Shown in pieces: positions 52,392-63,195 of a stretch of 64,000 nt of DNA (the stretch's first letter is position 1; each line of letters opens with the position of its first letter). The DNA is from Isoetes taiwanensis (taxonomy: Eukaryota > Streptophyta > Lycopodiopsida > Isoetales > Isoetaceae), in the NCBI GenBank assembly GCA_021234155.1, contig JAJEKV010000008.1:23629931-23693930 (forward strand), written 5' to 3'. A program made the position numbers and the translations under genes. The notes beneath the pieces were generated by a model. The model saw only the letters and a program-made list of their open reading frames with translations. It was not told the DNA's origin and ran no database searches.

Positions 52392-52480
52392 CGATGCCCG
52401 CCTTCAGTGGTTGGCACGGGGGGGTTTGGGGGGGTTCAACCCTGTGGGTGGGAGGTTTGATTCCTGCTACTGTGGGAATC
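52392..52480 (+). other. tRNA-like Pol III box pair (possible SINE head)
   Basis: CAGTGGTTGGCAC (52,405-52,417) resembles a Pol III A box in its tRNA context, and GGTTTGATTCC (52,454-52,464) resembles the B box GGTTCGANTCC, at tRNA-like spacing. Between them is an odd run of G (GGGGGGGTTTGGGGGGG). No cloverleaf can be closed, so it is not a tRNA gene; a tRNA-derived SINE head is possible. Confidence 0.3.
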
Positions 52481-52594
52481 CTTTTAAGATGAGGTTCAAA
52501 TAGATTGAAAAACTAGACTAATCTAGCTAATTCCTAGGCTAAAATTCGAATTACCAAGTTAATTCATAACTTTTTAACATGTTCTAGAAGCAAT

Positions 52595-52661
52595 GTCTCA
52601 CACGTTGCGTCCAGGGTGAAAATGAGATCTTCATTATCTGTCCTAGCGCGACATGTGAGAC
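52595..52661. other. Conserved hairpin unit 3
   Basis: Left arm GTCTCACACGTTGCGTC (52,595-52,611) and right arm AGCGCGACATGTGAGAC (52,645-52,661). The arms still pair over most positions. The loop differs from units 1-2 (GGGTGAAAATGAGATC) but keeps its length. Confidence 0.65.
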
Positions 52662-52696
52662 CATCCTATTTGGCTCACTAATTTTTGTCTTTTTAT

Positions 52697-52763
52697 GTTC
52701 TCCACGTTGCGTCCAGGGTGAAAATGAGATCTTCATTATCTGTCCTAGCGCGACGTGTGAGAC
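52697..52763. other. Hairpin unit 4, partly damaged
   Basis: Part of a 102-base tandem duplication of unit 3. The right arm AGCGCGACGTGTGAGAC (52,747-52,763) is intact but the left arm has lost ACA (TTCTCCACGTTGCG). A further tandem pair of about 85 bases follows at 52,808-52,978. Confidence 0.6.
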
Positions 52764-53040
52764 CATCCTATTTGGCTCACTAATTTTTGTCTTTTTATGT
52801 TCTCATTCACTTAACTTTCACTTAACTTGTTACTAGCTTAGCATATACTACAAAAATGAGAAAACTTTTTCCCACTTTTCGAGGTTTGAGGTCACTTAAC
52901 TTGCACTTAACTTGTTACTAGCTTAGCATATACTACAAAAATGAGAAAACTTTTTCCCACTTTTCGAGGTTTGAGGATCCTATCAAGTTAGTACTACTGG
53001 GAGCATGGCCAGTGCTTTGCTCTTGGTCTCCAAGAACATT

Positions 53041-53052
53041 GCTCTGATACCA
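53041..53052 (-). promoter_or_regulatory. Primer-binding site of the large LTR element
   Basis: GCTCTGATACCA on the plus strand is the reverse complement of the initiator-tRNA primer site and ends one base before the LTR start (TGTGACG). The site and LTR edge are repeated at 53,177-53,188 through a 136-base-offset duplication (53,009/53,145). Confidence 0.85.
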
Positions 53053-53189
53053 CTGTGACGTCCCCTACTCATATACGGTGCATTCACCGTATACAAACAG
53101 GAGTTCATCCCCCATACCAGCTCCATGCTAATATAGGGCCCTCCCCAGTGCTTTGCTCTTGGTCTCCAAGAACATTGCTCTGATACCAC

Positions 53190-54614
53190 TGTGACGTCCC
53201 CTACTCATATACGGTGCATTCACCGTATACAAACAGGAGTTCATCCCCCATACCAGCTCCATGCTAATATAGGGCCCCATCACGAAGGATGGTCCTCCAC
53301 ATATCTGCATAGACAAAGATCAGCACATCACATAGGGAATCCTACCCAAGGCTCAGACACAGGGATGGACTGACAAGCTTGGGTCTCCAGAGGTCATTGC
53401 AGACAGAATTCATGGCAATGGATTTGGCTGGCATAAGAACATGGTTTAGGGTTGTCCACTCCATCCGCCCCTCCTGTGCACACTAGGCTCAGACACATGG
53501 ATGGACTGACAAGCTTGGGTCTCCAGAGGTCATTGCAGACAGAATTCATGGCAATGGATTTGGCTGGCATAAGAACAATGGAGCAGGTAGGGATCACTCC
53601 CTCCAGAGATCTACATGCTGACTCAAGGTGACTAGAGAGCCACTGCCCTTATTCGACTGAACCCACTGGAAGGTGAACCCCACCCCACGGGTGCGAGCCC
53701 ATGCCTTACCCGCACTCAGTGGCAAGCCATTACACCTAGTCACAATGATCCCCGGTAGCACTAACACACCATAGGGATCGTTCAAGAGTCAAAACATGAA
53801 CCTCCTTCTTAGCCAGTCTGGCCCCTTCACCCACAACCAGGTGTGGTTCTTGTACACAGTCCGAATCTATAGTGTGCTAGAGAGGCTAATCTAGGAGCAT
53901 CTACTACCAAGCTTTAGGTCTCTACCCCCCTTCCCAATACAAGGAGTTCATAGAGATACATCATCCATATACATCACAGAAGAACTAAAGAACTATATCT
54001 AATCTATATCATAGAGTTAGGTTCTTTAGTTAGAGTCTGCTATCTAGAGATCTAGAGGGCTGCTATGGGCAATTTAATAGGCTAAACCTACTGATTCAAT
54101 GACTAAAAGATGGTTTAAGCTATTAAATTGCCTAAATACCTGATCCTTGAGTTCTTCCTCCTGACCTGAGTTCGACCATCCTGCTGAAATGCTCGAATCA
54201 AGGGAAACTAATGATGCTATTCTCTCCTGATTCAATGACTAAAAGATGGTTCTCTTGAGGCAGCCAAAACAGAGCTCTAAAACCCTAGAAACGAAAAATG
54301 GGCAAGTTAGGGTTTCCCCTCCTAAATAGATAAGGGGGTGGCTAGGGTTTCCAATTATCCCCTTTAGGCATGTGGGATAATTGGGAATGGGCCCACTTGC
54401 CTTTAATGGCTAGGTGGCAAAATGTGCCCACATGGAAAGGTGTGCCCACATTAATGTGCATATTGGTAAATGTGCACATTAATTGCTTGGGTATGGCCCA
54501 CTTGGCATAAAGTGTCCACATGGGAAAATGTGCACCTAGATAAATGTGCACATGGGTAGATGTGCACATTAATAAATGCACACTCCTTGCAAGTTGCCCC
54601 CTAGGGGCTACCCA
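53190..54614 (-). repeat. Right (5') LTR of the large element
   Basis: Counterpart of 43,218-44,772, retaining CAG where the left LTR has CG or CGG. It carries three 136-base-offset events (53,349/53,485, 54,091/54,227, 54,477/54,613); the last covers the outer LTR edge. The ATGTGCAC-type motifs lie at about 54,420-54,575. Confidence 0.8.
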
Positions 54615-54714
54615 TTAATTGCTTGGGTATGGCCCACTTGGCATAAAGTGTCCACATGGGAAAATGTGCACCTAGATAAATGTGCACATGGGTAGATGTG
54701 CACATTCGGGACCA

Positions 54715-55222
54715 TATAGATTCATTGCCTCTATTCGCATAGGTGCACACCATCTAAGGATTGAGACAGGAAGATGGATTGTGGAGCCACGCCAGGAGAG
54801 GATTTGTCAATGCTGCCAAGTTGGAGCTGTGGTCACATCATTCAAGCCGTCCAGCATATGATGACATTCGGACATACTATGCTAAGCTGGTCCGGCCTGG
54901 CCAGCCCTTGTATGAGATATTGAGCATTGCCTCGATGCGGATACTGGGATCATATCTCCAATAGGTCAAGATCGCCAAAATCAGCTCGATCCTCGGGCAC
55001 TCGCCTGATATGTATACATATTTATTTCTTTCCCCTCATGATAGATGCCTGTACAGTTTGACGACATTCTTATTCTTGTCATGGTTTCCCCCCCGAAAAC
55101 CTTCAGCACGGGGGTTTTTTAACCCGGACAGTAATACGTTTGCTGCACCTCCTTTTTGGGTCCCATAGATCGATTAGTCTCCGTGGCAATAAAAACTCTA
55201 TTTTATTCTATTCTATACAATA
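54715..55222 (+). mobile_element. 5'-truncated LINE 3' end
   Basis: The plus strand reads IRIGAHHLRIETGRW, ERICQCCQ and, in another frame, RPAYDDIRTYYAKL, RPGQPLYEILSIAS and MRILGSYLQ-stop. This is the usual LINE C-terminus of a GRW block, a cysteine motif and a final helix. After the stop comes the conserved 3' module (55,088-55,215) with hairpin, CAGTAATACG, GGGTCCCATAG and TCTCCGTGG, and a TTCTA-type tail. The coding part is frame-broken. Confidence 0.75.
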
Positions 55223-55735
55223 CCTACACTGAGACATGAGTGTAGGCTTCTTGTTGAGAAGGTGGATTTCAAACAAAAGAAATTTGGAGGGAGGTGGAAG
55301 GGGGGGAGAGGGAAAGAGAATTGAATTGATTTTTATTGTCCAAGAAGATCAATGGTGTATGGGATCCAATATAAGAAGAACACAATAAACACATTAATAT
55401 GCAAGAAATAAAAACCTCCATCCCAAAGGGTTTTCAAGGGAAAAACCCTGACAGTAATAAGCTTATTGAGGAATATGTATAGAGTATGTCATCAATGTGT
55501 TGATGGCGGATATGAAATAGCCCATTAGTTAAGAACCAACACTCAAATGTGCCTAATGAGACCGATCATAAAGCTCTTTGCTTGGTGGCAATTTTTTGCA
55601 GAGCATACAAAACCTTTTAATGTATTTAAACATTATCCCCATGCATGGCAATCCTTAAATCTATACGAAGATAATTGTATGTTTGTATCACCTTCCCTCT
55701 TTGACCGTGATATATTGAATTGAATGGAATTGAAT
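55223..55735. other. Unassigned DNA
   Basis: A purine-rich patch (about 55,280-55,330) and a GGGTTTTCAAGGGAAAAACC hairpin followed by CTGACAGTAATAAGC (about 55,426-55,463) resemble the LINE 3' modules. No gene is seen. Confidence 0.4.
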
Positions 55736-56730
55736 TGAATTAATCTAGCTCTTTAGGACCTTAAAGGCCATAGAGCCTAATTACAACTGTTAAAGTCTCA
55801 TGAGTAGATCACGTTGTGATTCTACTGTTCGAATATAAATACCAATTTCGTAAGAGTTCATATCAAACAATGAATGTAAATTATCTACATGAATGTTGAA
55901 TTTTTCCCGAATATTAAGATATGCTGGACATTGCAGAAGGGTATGCCTTTCGTCCTCGACCTGTTGTTGAGTACAAACAAGACACAACCTTTCTTCCCTG
56001 GGGGTGCCACTCCATCTCCCGGTCTCAATGCGTAGTTGATGCGAACTACATCTGAATCTTGCTATTGTCTTCTTTACATGCGGTGGAATCATGGAGTTAA
56101 GGTAGTCCTGTTCTGCATATATCAACATGGGATTAATATTTGACCTATAAAAATTCAGCCTAGAACCTGGATCAGCCCATATTCTCTCAATTGCCAGACT
56201 CTGTACTAGTTCCCGTGCTCCTAAATCTGTTTCTGGCCAATTCTGCTCATTAATACTCCAACGTTTAGCCCAATCTTTCATGTCCTTATACCATCCAGAC
56301 TGTGTGGAAGAGAGCATTGCTCGCCTAGAAAGCCTGTGATCGGGCTGCTGTAACACTCTATTAACAAAGCATATGGATTGATAGAGTGCTTCTACTTCCA
56401 AAGGTATCAAACCTGTTTCTCCCAACATGATAGCATAAGGTGTTTGCTTCTTCAAACCTAACTCCTCTCTTAAGAAAAGCTTCAAGATGTTTTCTACCTG
56501 CCTCCATTGTTTTGTAGAAAGTCCAGACCCCCAAATTGGAGCACCATAGAGCACTACAGTTTGCACAAGCGTCTTAAACAGAATCTTTTTTAAGCCCCAA
56601 TCCTGTAGCCCTGCTTTATGACATCTAGATAGCATTGAATACAAAGGCGCCTTCCCACCAGAAGTTCTTCTCTTAATGCACTCTTTCCAAGAATATTTGG
56701 AAGAGCTCTTTTCTGCCTAGAAGAGCAAAG
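55736..56730 (-). mobile_element. 5'-truncated LINE, family A, long open frame
   Basis: A 284-residue frame (55,790-56,644), open upstream to about 56,716, runs from YSMLSRCHKAGLQDWGLKK through LVQTVVLYGAPIWG (palm/thumb after the catalytic site), GETGLIPLEVEALYQS and RWSGTPREERLCLVC to HTLLQCPAY, with cysteine spacing C-x2-C-x9-H-x4-C identical to the LINE at 1,911-3,480. The 3' tail at about 55,714-55,745 is a TTCAA-type repeat. The frame is intact for its length, so this is a younger insertion than the duplicated copies. The endonuclease and catalytic core are missing. Confidence 0.85.
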
Positions 56731-57775
56731 AACTAGAACCTTTTTTTTGGCTAAGTTGACCTGCATACCAAATGGGTGATTTGAATACTAAAAGAAATGA
56801 GCATGTTAGTAAAGATAACATCAAAGGAAGAAGAGTGTATTCTTTAGATTCATTAATTTTCACAAGGGGATGATGTGAAAAATAATAGTTGCAGCTAGCA
56901 CCCAGGCAAATTGCTTCCGTTCCACCAGATGTCTTTGCCACTGTCTCCTCTAGAGGTCATTTTCTTGTCACTTTGTGTCAGGTATAACAGGGTGATATTA
57001 TTTCCCATCTAAGAAGCATTATAATAGTTTGCTACCATTGGCTATGATTAACATGGATCAAAGGAAAATTGCAAAGCCTTATCATCAGTTTTTATATGCA
57101 AACTAAATTTTCCAAATGAGTTCCATGTAGTTTGATTCCTTTAGAGAACTTGTTGCTGTCAAAATAATTTCCTAGTTGAGCAAGCAATACAGAAAATGCA
57201 ACCCCACCATCAATAGAGGCACATGCAAAATCTGCTATTCATAGTATTCTGATTTGGTACAATTAATTTTACATTAGGCATGTTGTCAATGAAATAACTA
57301 TTCTCGAATAAGGGCTCGCATGAAAATATACAAAAGCTCCTAGCTAGGCTTTTCATTCATCTCAGCAGTTTTTCTACAATGGTATAGAGTGGGTAGCTGC
57401 ACATCGCAAGCTATACAAAAAATGAAAAACATAGGAAATATCCAGTTATAACACCTAGACCCCAAATAAAATGTTTGTTAGAGATGTTAGCTAGTGTACC
57501 TGTCGAGAGCTTACCGTCGGGATTAAAAAACCCCGCCCTTTTGGGAACCCTAGCGATAAGATCTCGGCAAGGGGTTTGGCCAACGCAAGGGTGCCAAACG
57601 TTCCAAAAATAAGCCAATGCTCCACAGAGAATACCAAAGTCAGGCATCACCCCTGGACCTGCATGTCACCAAAAAAAAAACCAATAGAGAAAAAAATCTC
57701 AAAAAAGCGAGGGACTAGTCATGCATGCCACACAACGAAAAACAACATTTACAATAATATACACATTAAGGGATG
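56731..57775. other. Unassigned DNA with a partial LINE 3'-like module
   Basis: Mostly AT-rich without genes. At about 57,480-57,565 the minus strand has GGGTTCCCAAAAGGGCGGGG, then TTTTTTAATCCCGACGGTAA, which resembles the hairpin part of the LINE 3' modules. Confidence 0.4.
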
Positions 57776-57785
57776 GTGGTTGGGA

Positions 57786-57972
57786 GTCAAGGGAGTTGCG
57801 GAGGGAGGAGAAAATGCCGATGAGAAGTCGATGAAGAACCTGCAAGAAATGGTGATCCCTAAACGAACCAGAGCCCCAGAAAATGCATGCAATGCATGCA
57901 TGCATGCATGCATGCATGGGAGAGATCCATGTTCGCCCATTCGAGAATACCAATCCAATGGCACAGATTGAT
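57786..57972 (-). repeat. Direct repeat flanking the LINE, left copy
   Basis: About 185 bases closely similar to 63,196-63,378 and in the same orientation. It includes an (ATGC)n run at 57,886-57,917. On the minus strand both copies keep an open frame with ACIACIFWGS, FLQVLHRLLIGIFSSL and SLDS, so the sequence may come from a gene or from a LINE 5' region. Confidence 0.75.
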
Positions 57973-58145
57973 GGTATTATCAAATAAGGGCTCGCTCGAT
58001 AACAGAAAAAAGCTCCCAACAAAAAGAGAACTTCCTTATCAAACCGGGATTGAGATCGAAGGTTGAAGGATGGCCCAAAAGGGACAAGATCAGAGAAGAA
58101 CATGTCACAACATGGAAAAAGATGCCAAACTATCAAACTAAATAG

Positions 58146-58275
58146 GAAGGAAGGAAGGAAGGTTCTTTTATCGTCCGCGGAGGCCAATCGGTCTATGGGA
58201 CCCAAATTACACGGGTGCAGCAAGCCCATTGCTACCCGGATTAAAAACCCCCCTTACGAGGGAAAAACTGTCGCA
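58146..58275 (-). mobile_element. LINE 3' module with stem-loop
   Basis: On the minus strand: TTTTTCCCTCG, a GGGG-containing hairpin, TTTTTAATCCGGGTAGCAAT, GGCTTGCTGC, GGGTCCCATAGACCGATTGG, CCTCCGCGGACGATAAAA, then four TTCC units. Same block order as 15,325-15,452 and 55,088-55,215. This is probably the structure recognised by the element's reverse transcriptase to start copying. Confidence 0.7.
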
Positions 58276-59364
58276 GCAACAAGCCTGCTGGCAGCTGTAT
58301 AAATATACATATACATATGAATTCCCGGCACCTCAGGTAGGCATGTGTGGACAGAGGTGAGTCCGCACATCCAAAACCTCCTGGAGGTAGGAGCCAAGGG
58401 ATCGAACTGACGGCACAAGCCTGCTGGCAGCTGTATAAATATATATATACATATGAATTCCCGGCACCTCAGGTAGGCATGTGTGGACAGAGGTGAGTCC
58501 GCACATCCAAAACCTCCTGGAGGTAGGAGCCAAGGGATCGAACTGACGGCTGTCTTGAGTAGCTCGTCGCGGTGCTGGCGCACTGTGTCGCACCAAGAGG
58601 GCGTAGCGAGCCCGAATCTGACTATAGGCTGGACAGCTCTGGAAGGCATGGCTTTCATCCTCAACAACCCCCAGCGGGCAACACCGACAAAGCCTGTCCC
58701 GGCGCTGCTCGCAAATCCAATCACCCGCCTCAAGCCGAAGATGATGGGCCCCCTGCTCAATGGACGCTGGCGATCCCGCGCTTCTTCATGGGCAACCGAG
58801 AACGCGGTAGAGCCGTGGGCCTCGAACGGTGGGGTTTATGTGTTGTTTGTAGTGTGCCATCTTTACATGTTCCTGCAGCATTGTGGTCCCAAAGCTTCCC
58901 CAGAAACAAGAGTCCAAGTACCCCTCACCTATCCGCCGCAGATTCGTATTGCACACGGACGCACCTATGTGCCTCTACGCTCCAGCCAGCCCAGCCACTG
59001 GACTCTCTTTGTCCTTCCAACAAGCCCCGAAGTCGCAGTGGGCTCATCGCCACATCGTAAGCCAAGCGGAGCCGAAAGGCCGCCTTATATCCGCCACCTT
59101 CGAAATAAACAATGTGTCTATCGAGGGCGCGCATGCCGCAGGGGCATGAATCCCGCTCCCGCAACAAGATCCGATATGGAACCGAGGGCTTGACCCCAAG
59201 TGCCTCAAGGCTCAAAAATGCCTTCTCGAACCTCGCCCAAGTCGCTCCAAGTGGCTAAAGACACCACTAGACCCCACACCTCGACCCCCATACGTAAGAA
59301 CTGGCTCCACCAGGTGCGGAACAAATGTGACCGGTGGCCCCTCATATACAACTACGCCTCAGGA

Positions 59365-60376
59365 CTATTGTTTTGCATTATGCATATCGCCTTCCAACCC
59401 GTGGTCACCCGGCTTAATGGATGCATCCCAATACATTGAGGACGGAAATTCCACCCCCAGGTACTTGTAGCTGGATGTGACCTCTACCATCTGCCCCTGA
59501 TAAGTGAGTGCCGGAGGTGCTGGATGATGTGAGGAGGATATGAGGACCACCTTAGTCTTGGGCCGCTGACACGCATGTCCGCCGCCGCGTAATGTGTCCA
59601 GGGCATCTAGGTGTGCCTCGTATGCCCTCCTCGTGTATGGGCCAAGAGGTCCACATCATCCGCGATAGATGAGTCGCCGGATGACCCGGTGTAAGAGTCA
59701 GATACCGCCCCACCCATTGGCGCAGAAGCCGGCCTTCCAACCGGGTCAATGTATCCAAAGAGTATGGGTGAGAGAGGACAATCTTGCCTAACTCCAATGC
59801 TGCTGGCAAATGACTGTCCTTCCGGTTGCATGCGGCCTGTGCAGCTCTCGTACAGTCTGTACACTGCGTTCTGCAGATCCACAGGGAGCCCCGTGATGGT
59901 GCAATCTCCACCCACAACTTTTCCCCGGGTACCGGTGGTCGAAAGCTTTCAAGAAAGTCCACAAAAACAAAGAAAGCGAGTCCTCCCGACGGTTCTCGGC
60001 TGTCCCGACCCGTGGCCCGAGTGTGAAGATGTGATTAATGGTCGAATGTGGGGGTTGCCTGGGTAAGTGCCATGATCTCTGCTGCCTCCGCCCAGCTGGT
60101 TACCTGCTGTTCGAGAATGCCCGCCAACAGCTTGGCAAACACTGAAATGACCATGATGGTTCAAGAATTGGCCGGACGATGTGGGTCCCCGCCTTGTAGA
60201 TCGGAACAACCCTGCCTATGGTCCATGACGGGGAAAACCCTCTTGCAAATACCGCTGAACGCTGGCAGCAGAGGACAGGCACCATGGGCTGTCCCGCCCC
60301 ACTTGAGCAACTCCGCTGCGTGCCGCCTAAGTCTGCCGCTTTCCATTAGCCAGGAAATGCAGCCCCTCTTCGACAT
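59365..60376 (-). pseudogene. LINE ORF2 reverse transcriptase, decayed
   Basis: Blocks on the minus strand in order: FVDFL/FLKAFDH-type motif (59,788-59,970), GLPVDLQNAVYRLYESCTGR and GVRQDCPLSPILFGYID (59,607-59,915), the catalytic block SSIADDVDLLA keeping the two aspartates, and VTSSYKYLGVEFPSS (59,365-59,550). These are the standard LINE reverse transcriptase motifs. They are spread over different frames, so the protein is not made as one chain. Confidence 0.8.
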
Positions 60377-60786
60377 CTTCTTTCGTGATCACCGGTGGAG
60401 CCATGTTGCGCCGCACATCCGTCCGTTTCCCTGGGATCATAAAGCTGTTGTAGGTATCGCCCCCATTGCTCGCTGCGATGCCTCGTGAGGTCGTGGCCGG
60501 CCTTTTTTGAGTACCCTCGCCGAAAGTTCTCGGCGGGTGTCTAGTAGGCCAACATTTCTCCTTTGGTGCCTTTGCCGTACCTTGCCTTTGTTTCCTTTGA
60601 GGAAGGCGCGGTAATGGCCGTGGTGGCCGAGCTTCGGTCCCCGATCCACGGATGAGACAGAGGCGCTTGCTTTGCTGTTTACATTCAAAGATCAAACCAT
60701 CCGTTACGCTGAAAGGTTGTGGCCTCTCGATCTGGGCGTGGGGAGGTCTCCCAAAGCAGCTTGTTTGCCCCCGCTCGGTGAGGAGC

Positions 60787-61589
60787 TCACCCGCTAATCG
60801 ATTTGGTTGCCCAACGCGGTGGGCCCAGAATCGCCGGGAGGGCTTCATGAGTATGTCGGCCAGAACCTCCACCGCCATCAAGATGCACATCCTGTGCAGC
60901 CACTATGACATAATCCACGACACTAGTTCCGCCGCCGTGATTGTCCTGTCTGCAAGTGTACCCGTGGGAAGAGGGCCATTGTGATAGGCCATTGCATATG
61001 AGCAGGTCAAAGATACCACACATCAGGAGCAATTGTCTGCCGAAGCGGGTGACCTGACTGTCATTTGAGTGCCATGGGCAAGTTGCCTCTGCGGGACGCA
61101 ACTGCAGCACGTCATCCGCGAGGAGGTCCAGCTGCATGGCCTGTTCCACCCCTGTCCGCGCATTGAAGTCTCCAAGGAGCATGAGTGACCTGACTGTCAT
61201 TTGAGTGCCATGTCATCATATAGATCGACATACGGGTCCATCCTGTCCACCTCCGGGTGGCTGTGATAGAAGGGACTCTCTGCATGGGGAAAGTAGCAAG
61301 CAACTAGGAAGAGAAGATCGCCTCCAGGGTGGTGCACTCGGACCCGCAAGTGGCGGTTATGTCTGTTGGTCTTGTGGAGGGAAACCAAATGTGTCAAGGC
61401 TACCCGGTAGTAGCAGGCAACCCCACCGTGCCCACGTCTCCCTGTACAACCATTGAACACCGAAAAATGCTGGTACCCTGGCAGATCGGGCAGCCTGTGG
61501 CCTAGGTGTTCCCATGTCTCCATGAGGAAGATGAGGTCCATGTCCACAGCTACTGAATTCACCGTGCCCACGTCTCCCTGTACAACCAT
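60787..61589 (-). pseudogene. LINE ORF2 endonuclease, decayed
   Basis: 61,197-61,589 has IFLMETWEH (the catalytic Glu region), LPGYQHFSVFN, RRGHGGVACYYRVAL and LLFLVACYFPHA. 60,787-61,200 has LMLLGDFNARTG and SVVDYVIVA. Together these are the metal- and substrate-binding motifs of the APE-type endonuclease that nicks target DNA for LINE insertion. A 28-base repeat at 61,049/61,185 falls at the frame change between the halves, so the break may be an artefact. Confidence 0.8.
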
Positions 61590-61761
61590 TGAACACCGAA
61601 AAATGCTGGTACCCTGGCAGATCGGGCAGCCTGTGGCCTAGGTGTTCCCATGTCTCCATGAGGAAGATGAGGTCCATGTCCACAGCTACTGAATTGAGGC
61701 TATCGCCTCTTCGCCCACCTGAAACCCCTAGCGCCTGCACCACCACCCGGAGGCACAATTC

Positions 61762-63092
61762 CTATTGAGCGACGGAGATGCTTGTGTAGTGTGTGTCACG
61801 GAAGGACCCGGCAGCCCGGGGAGCGTGACCGAAAGCGCGGGGCGGCTTCGGACAGGCAAGAGGCGCCAGGGCAGCATTTGGCCGAAGGGAGTCGACCGAA
61901 GTTGTAGGGGCAGATTGGAGGAGTAGGAGCCGAGGCGCAGGGTAGCATTTGGTCGAAAGCATGGCCTCTCGAACTTGTGCATCCGCAACCGTGAACACCA
62001 CGACTCGGCTGTGGCCTGGGCGCTGGACCCCATGCCGGGCTGGTCGCGTAACCTGAACAGGTCCTGGACCAGGAAACGTCATGCGCCCAAGGATCTGTGT
62101 GTGTATCTTCCGGGTGAGATTCTCTCCCAGCTCTTCCGGCAGGCCCCGAACTACCAGGTTGTGGCTCCATCGCCTGCGCTCACGAAGCTCAGCGTCCAGT
62201 GAGGGCACTGACCTACTGTGGCCTGATGGCGGAACGCGTGATGATGGTGCGGCAGGGCGGGGCTGCGGCTGTCGGCATTCAGGTTGACCACGTGACCCCG
62301 ATTGACGTCTTGCAGGTTGTTGGGCTCGCGGTACTGGTGTGTCATGTGCTGCGGCTTCTGTTCTCTGAAGTCTGGAGCTCAGCTCTTGCAAGGCTTGGTC
62401 CTGTCTTGCCATCTCCCGCGTGCAGTGCCGCCATTGTTCATGCGCCTCTGCATGGAGGCCCTTGCCTTGCTGGGCAACGACAGATCGAAGCTCCTGCATT
62501 TCTCGGTCCCGTGCCAAATCCTTCTCCGAAGGGCGCTCAGTGCTGCCTGATTAACTTCCAAGGCGGCCTACAACCTCTGTCTTGTTGCAGTAGCCTCCTC
62601 AACTTCTAATTGGAGCGTGGCCTGTGCTTGCCGTGCCATGGCATTGGCCTCATCGACCTCGATGCGGAGCTGAGACGTGATTGCAAGTGTCTCGCGCTCT
62701 GCCCGGTCCCTGTCCTGTCTCGCAGCGTCCAGGGTATCCACGCGAGCCTGCATGTCTGCGAGCACCTGCCGGTCTTGCTGTCTCTCAAAGTGCACCAAGC
62801 GGATGCTGTCGTCCACCTGGCGTGCTTGGGTCTCCAACTCAGTGATCTGTTGTTTTGCTATCATCAACTGTCTGCGCAACACCTGGGATGTTGCAGACTC
62901 CATCTCCGTCTCCAGGCCCGCAATGCGGGCACTGTTGGCCTCAACCCCAGCTTGGATGCCGGCCCAAGGTTCTGCCAACGGAGGGGGCCCTGTGGGGCCT
63001 GAGCAGCCAATTCCCGTCTGTCGAGCCGGCCGAGTTGTGTGGGTCTTGGCCCGGGCCTCCTTCTTCATGGAGGATGTCCCTCCCTTGCCCAT
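61762..63092 (-). pseudogene. LINE ORF1, coiled-coil and RRM-like
   Basis: The first half (62,568-63,092, 174 residues) starts MGKGGTSSMKKEARAKT and is coiled coil from about residue 50 (ARIAGLETEMESATSQVLRR, ELETQARQVDDSIRLVHFER). The second half (61,762-62,517) continues the coil, then has a polar linker and an RRM-like domain with NLVVRGLPEELGENLTRK at its residues 120-137 and VVVFTVADAQVREAMLSTK. This architecture resembles trimeric L1 ORF1p of vertebrates and algae more than the zinc-knuckle ORF1 of typical flowering-plant L1. A frame change near 62,540 separates the halves. Confidence 0.75.
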
Positions 63093-63195
63093 TGCGTCTG
63101 CACGGGGCCGCTTCCTTGGTGGCCCTTCCTGGTTTTCCCAGGCAGGCTCGGCGTGCGTGAGGAAGAAGCCCCTCCCCTGCCTGGCATCAAAGAAA

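Larger units (their letters stand above)
43218..54614 (-). mobile_element. Large LTR retrotransposon without pol (LARD-like)
   Basis: Long direct repeats at 43,218-44,772 and about 53,190-54,614 share the order of sequence from TGTG(G/A)CGTCCCC to GGGGCTACC. Next to the right repeat, GCTCTGATACCA (53,041-53,052) is the initiator-tRNA primer site on the minus strand, so transcription runs right to left. The internal region of about 8 kb has many minus-strand frames but no protease, reverse transcriptase or integrase motif I can recognise, so it is non-autonomous or has an unknown coding region. The right LTR may be truncated by the LINE at 54,715. No target duplication was found. Confidence 0.8.
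58146..63190 (-). mobile_element. Nearly full-length GC-rich LINE
   Basis: Reading leftward: ORF1 (63,092-61,762), apurinic-type endonuclease (61,589-60,787), reverse transcriptase (60,376-59,365), C-terminal part (58,760-58,254), 3' module (58,275-58,146) and a TTCC tail. The body is visibly more GC-rich than the AT-rich DNA around it. Frames are broken in both ORFs, and 58,279/58,415, 61,049/61,185 and 61,424/61,560 are 136-base-offset duplications. Direct repeats of about 185 bases lie on either side but do not abut both ends, so they are not ordinary target duplications. Confidence 0.85.

Noticed and set aside
52392-52480. tRNA gene
   Set aside because: Box-like sequences are present but no acceptor, D or anticodon stems close, and long G runs fill the middle.
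43213-54619. Five-base target duplication around the large LTR element
   Set aside because: Flanks differ (CTCTT on the left, TTAAT on the right), and the right edge is inside a 136-base-offset duplication, so the true flank is hidden.
57699-58229. 176-residue minus-strand ORF as a host membrane protein
   Set aside because: Its middle is the direct repeat also found at 63.2 kb and its ends are unrelated; no exon structure or homologue is visible.
58483-59193. 236-residue plus-strand ORF and other plus-strand frames at 58.5-63.2 kb
   Set aside because: They are antisense shadows of the GC-rich minus-strand LINE, where stop codons are rare.
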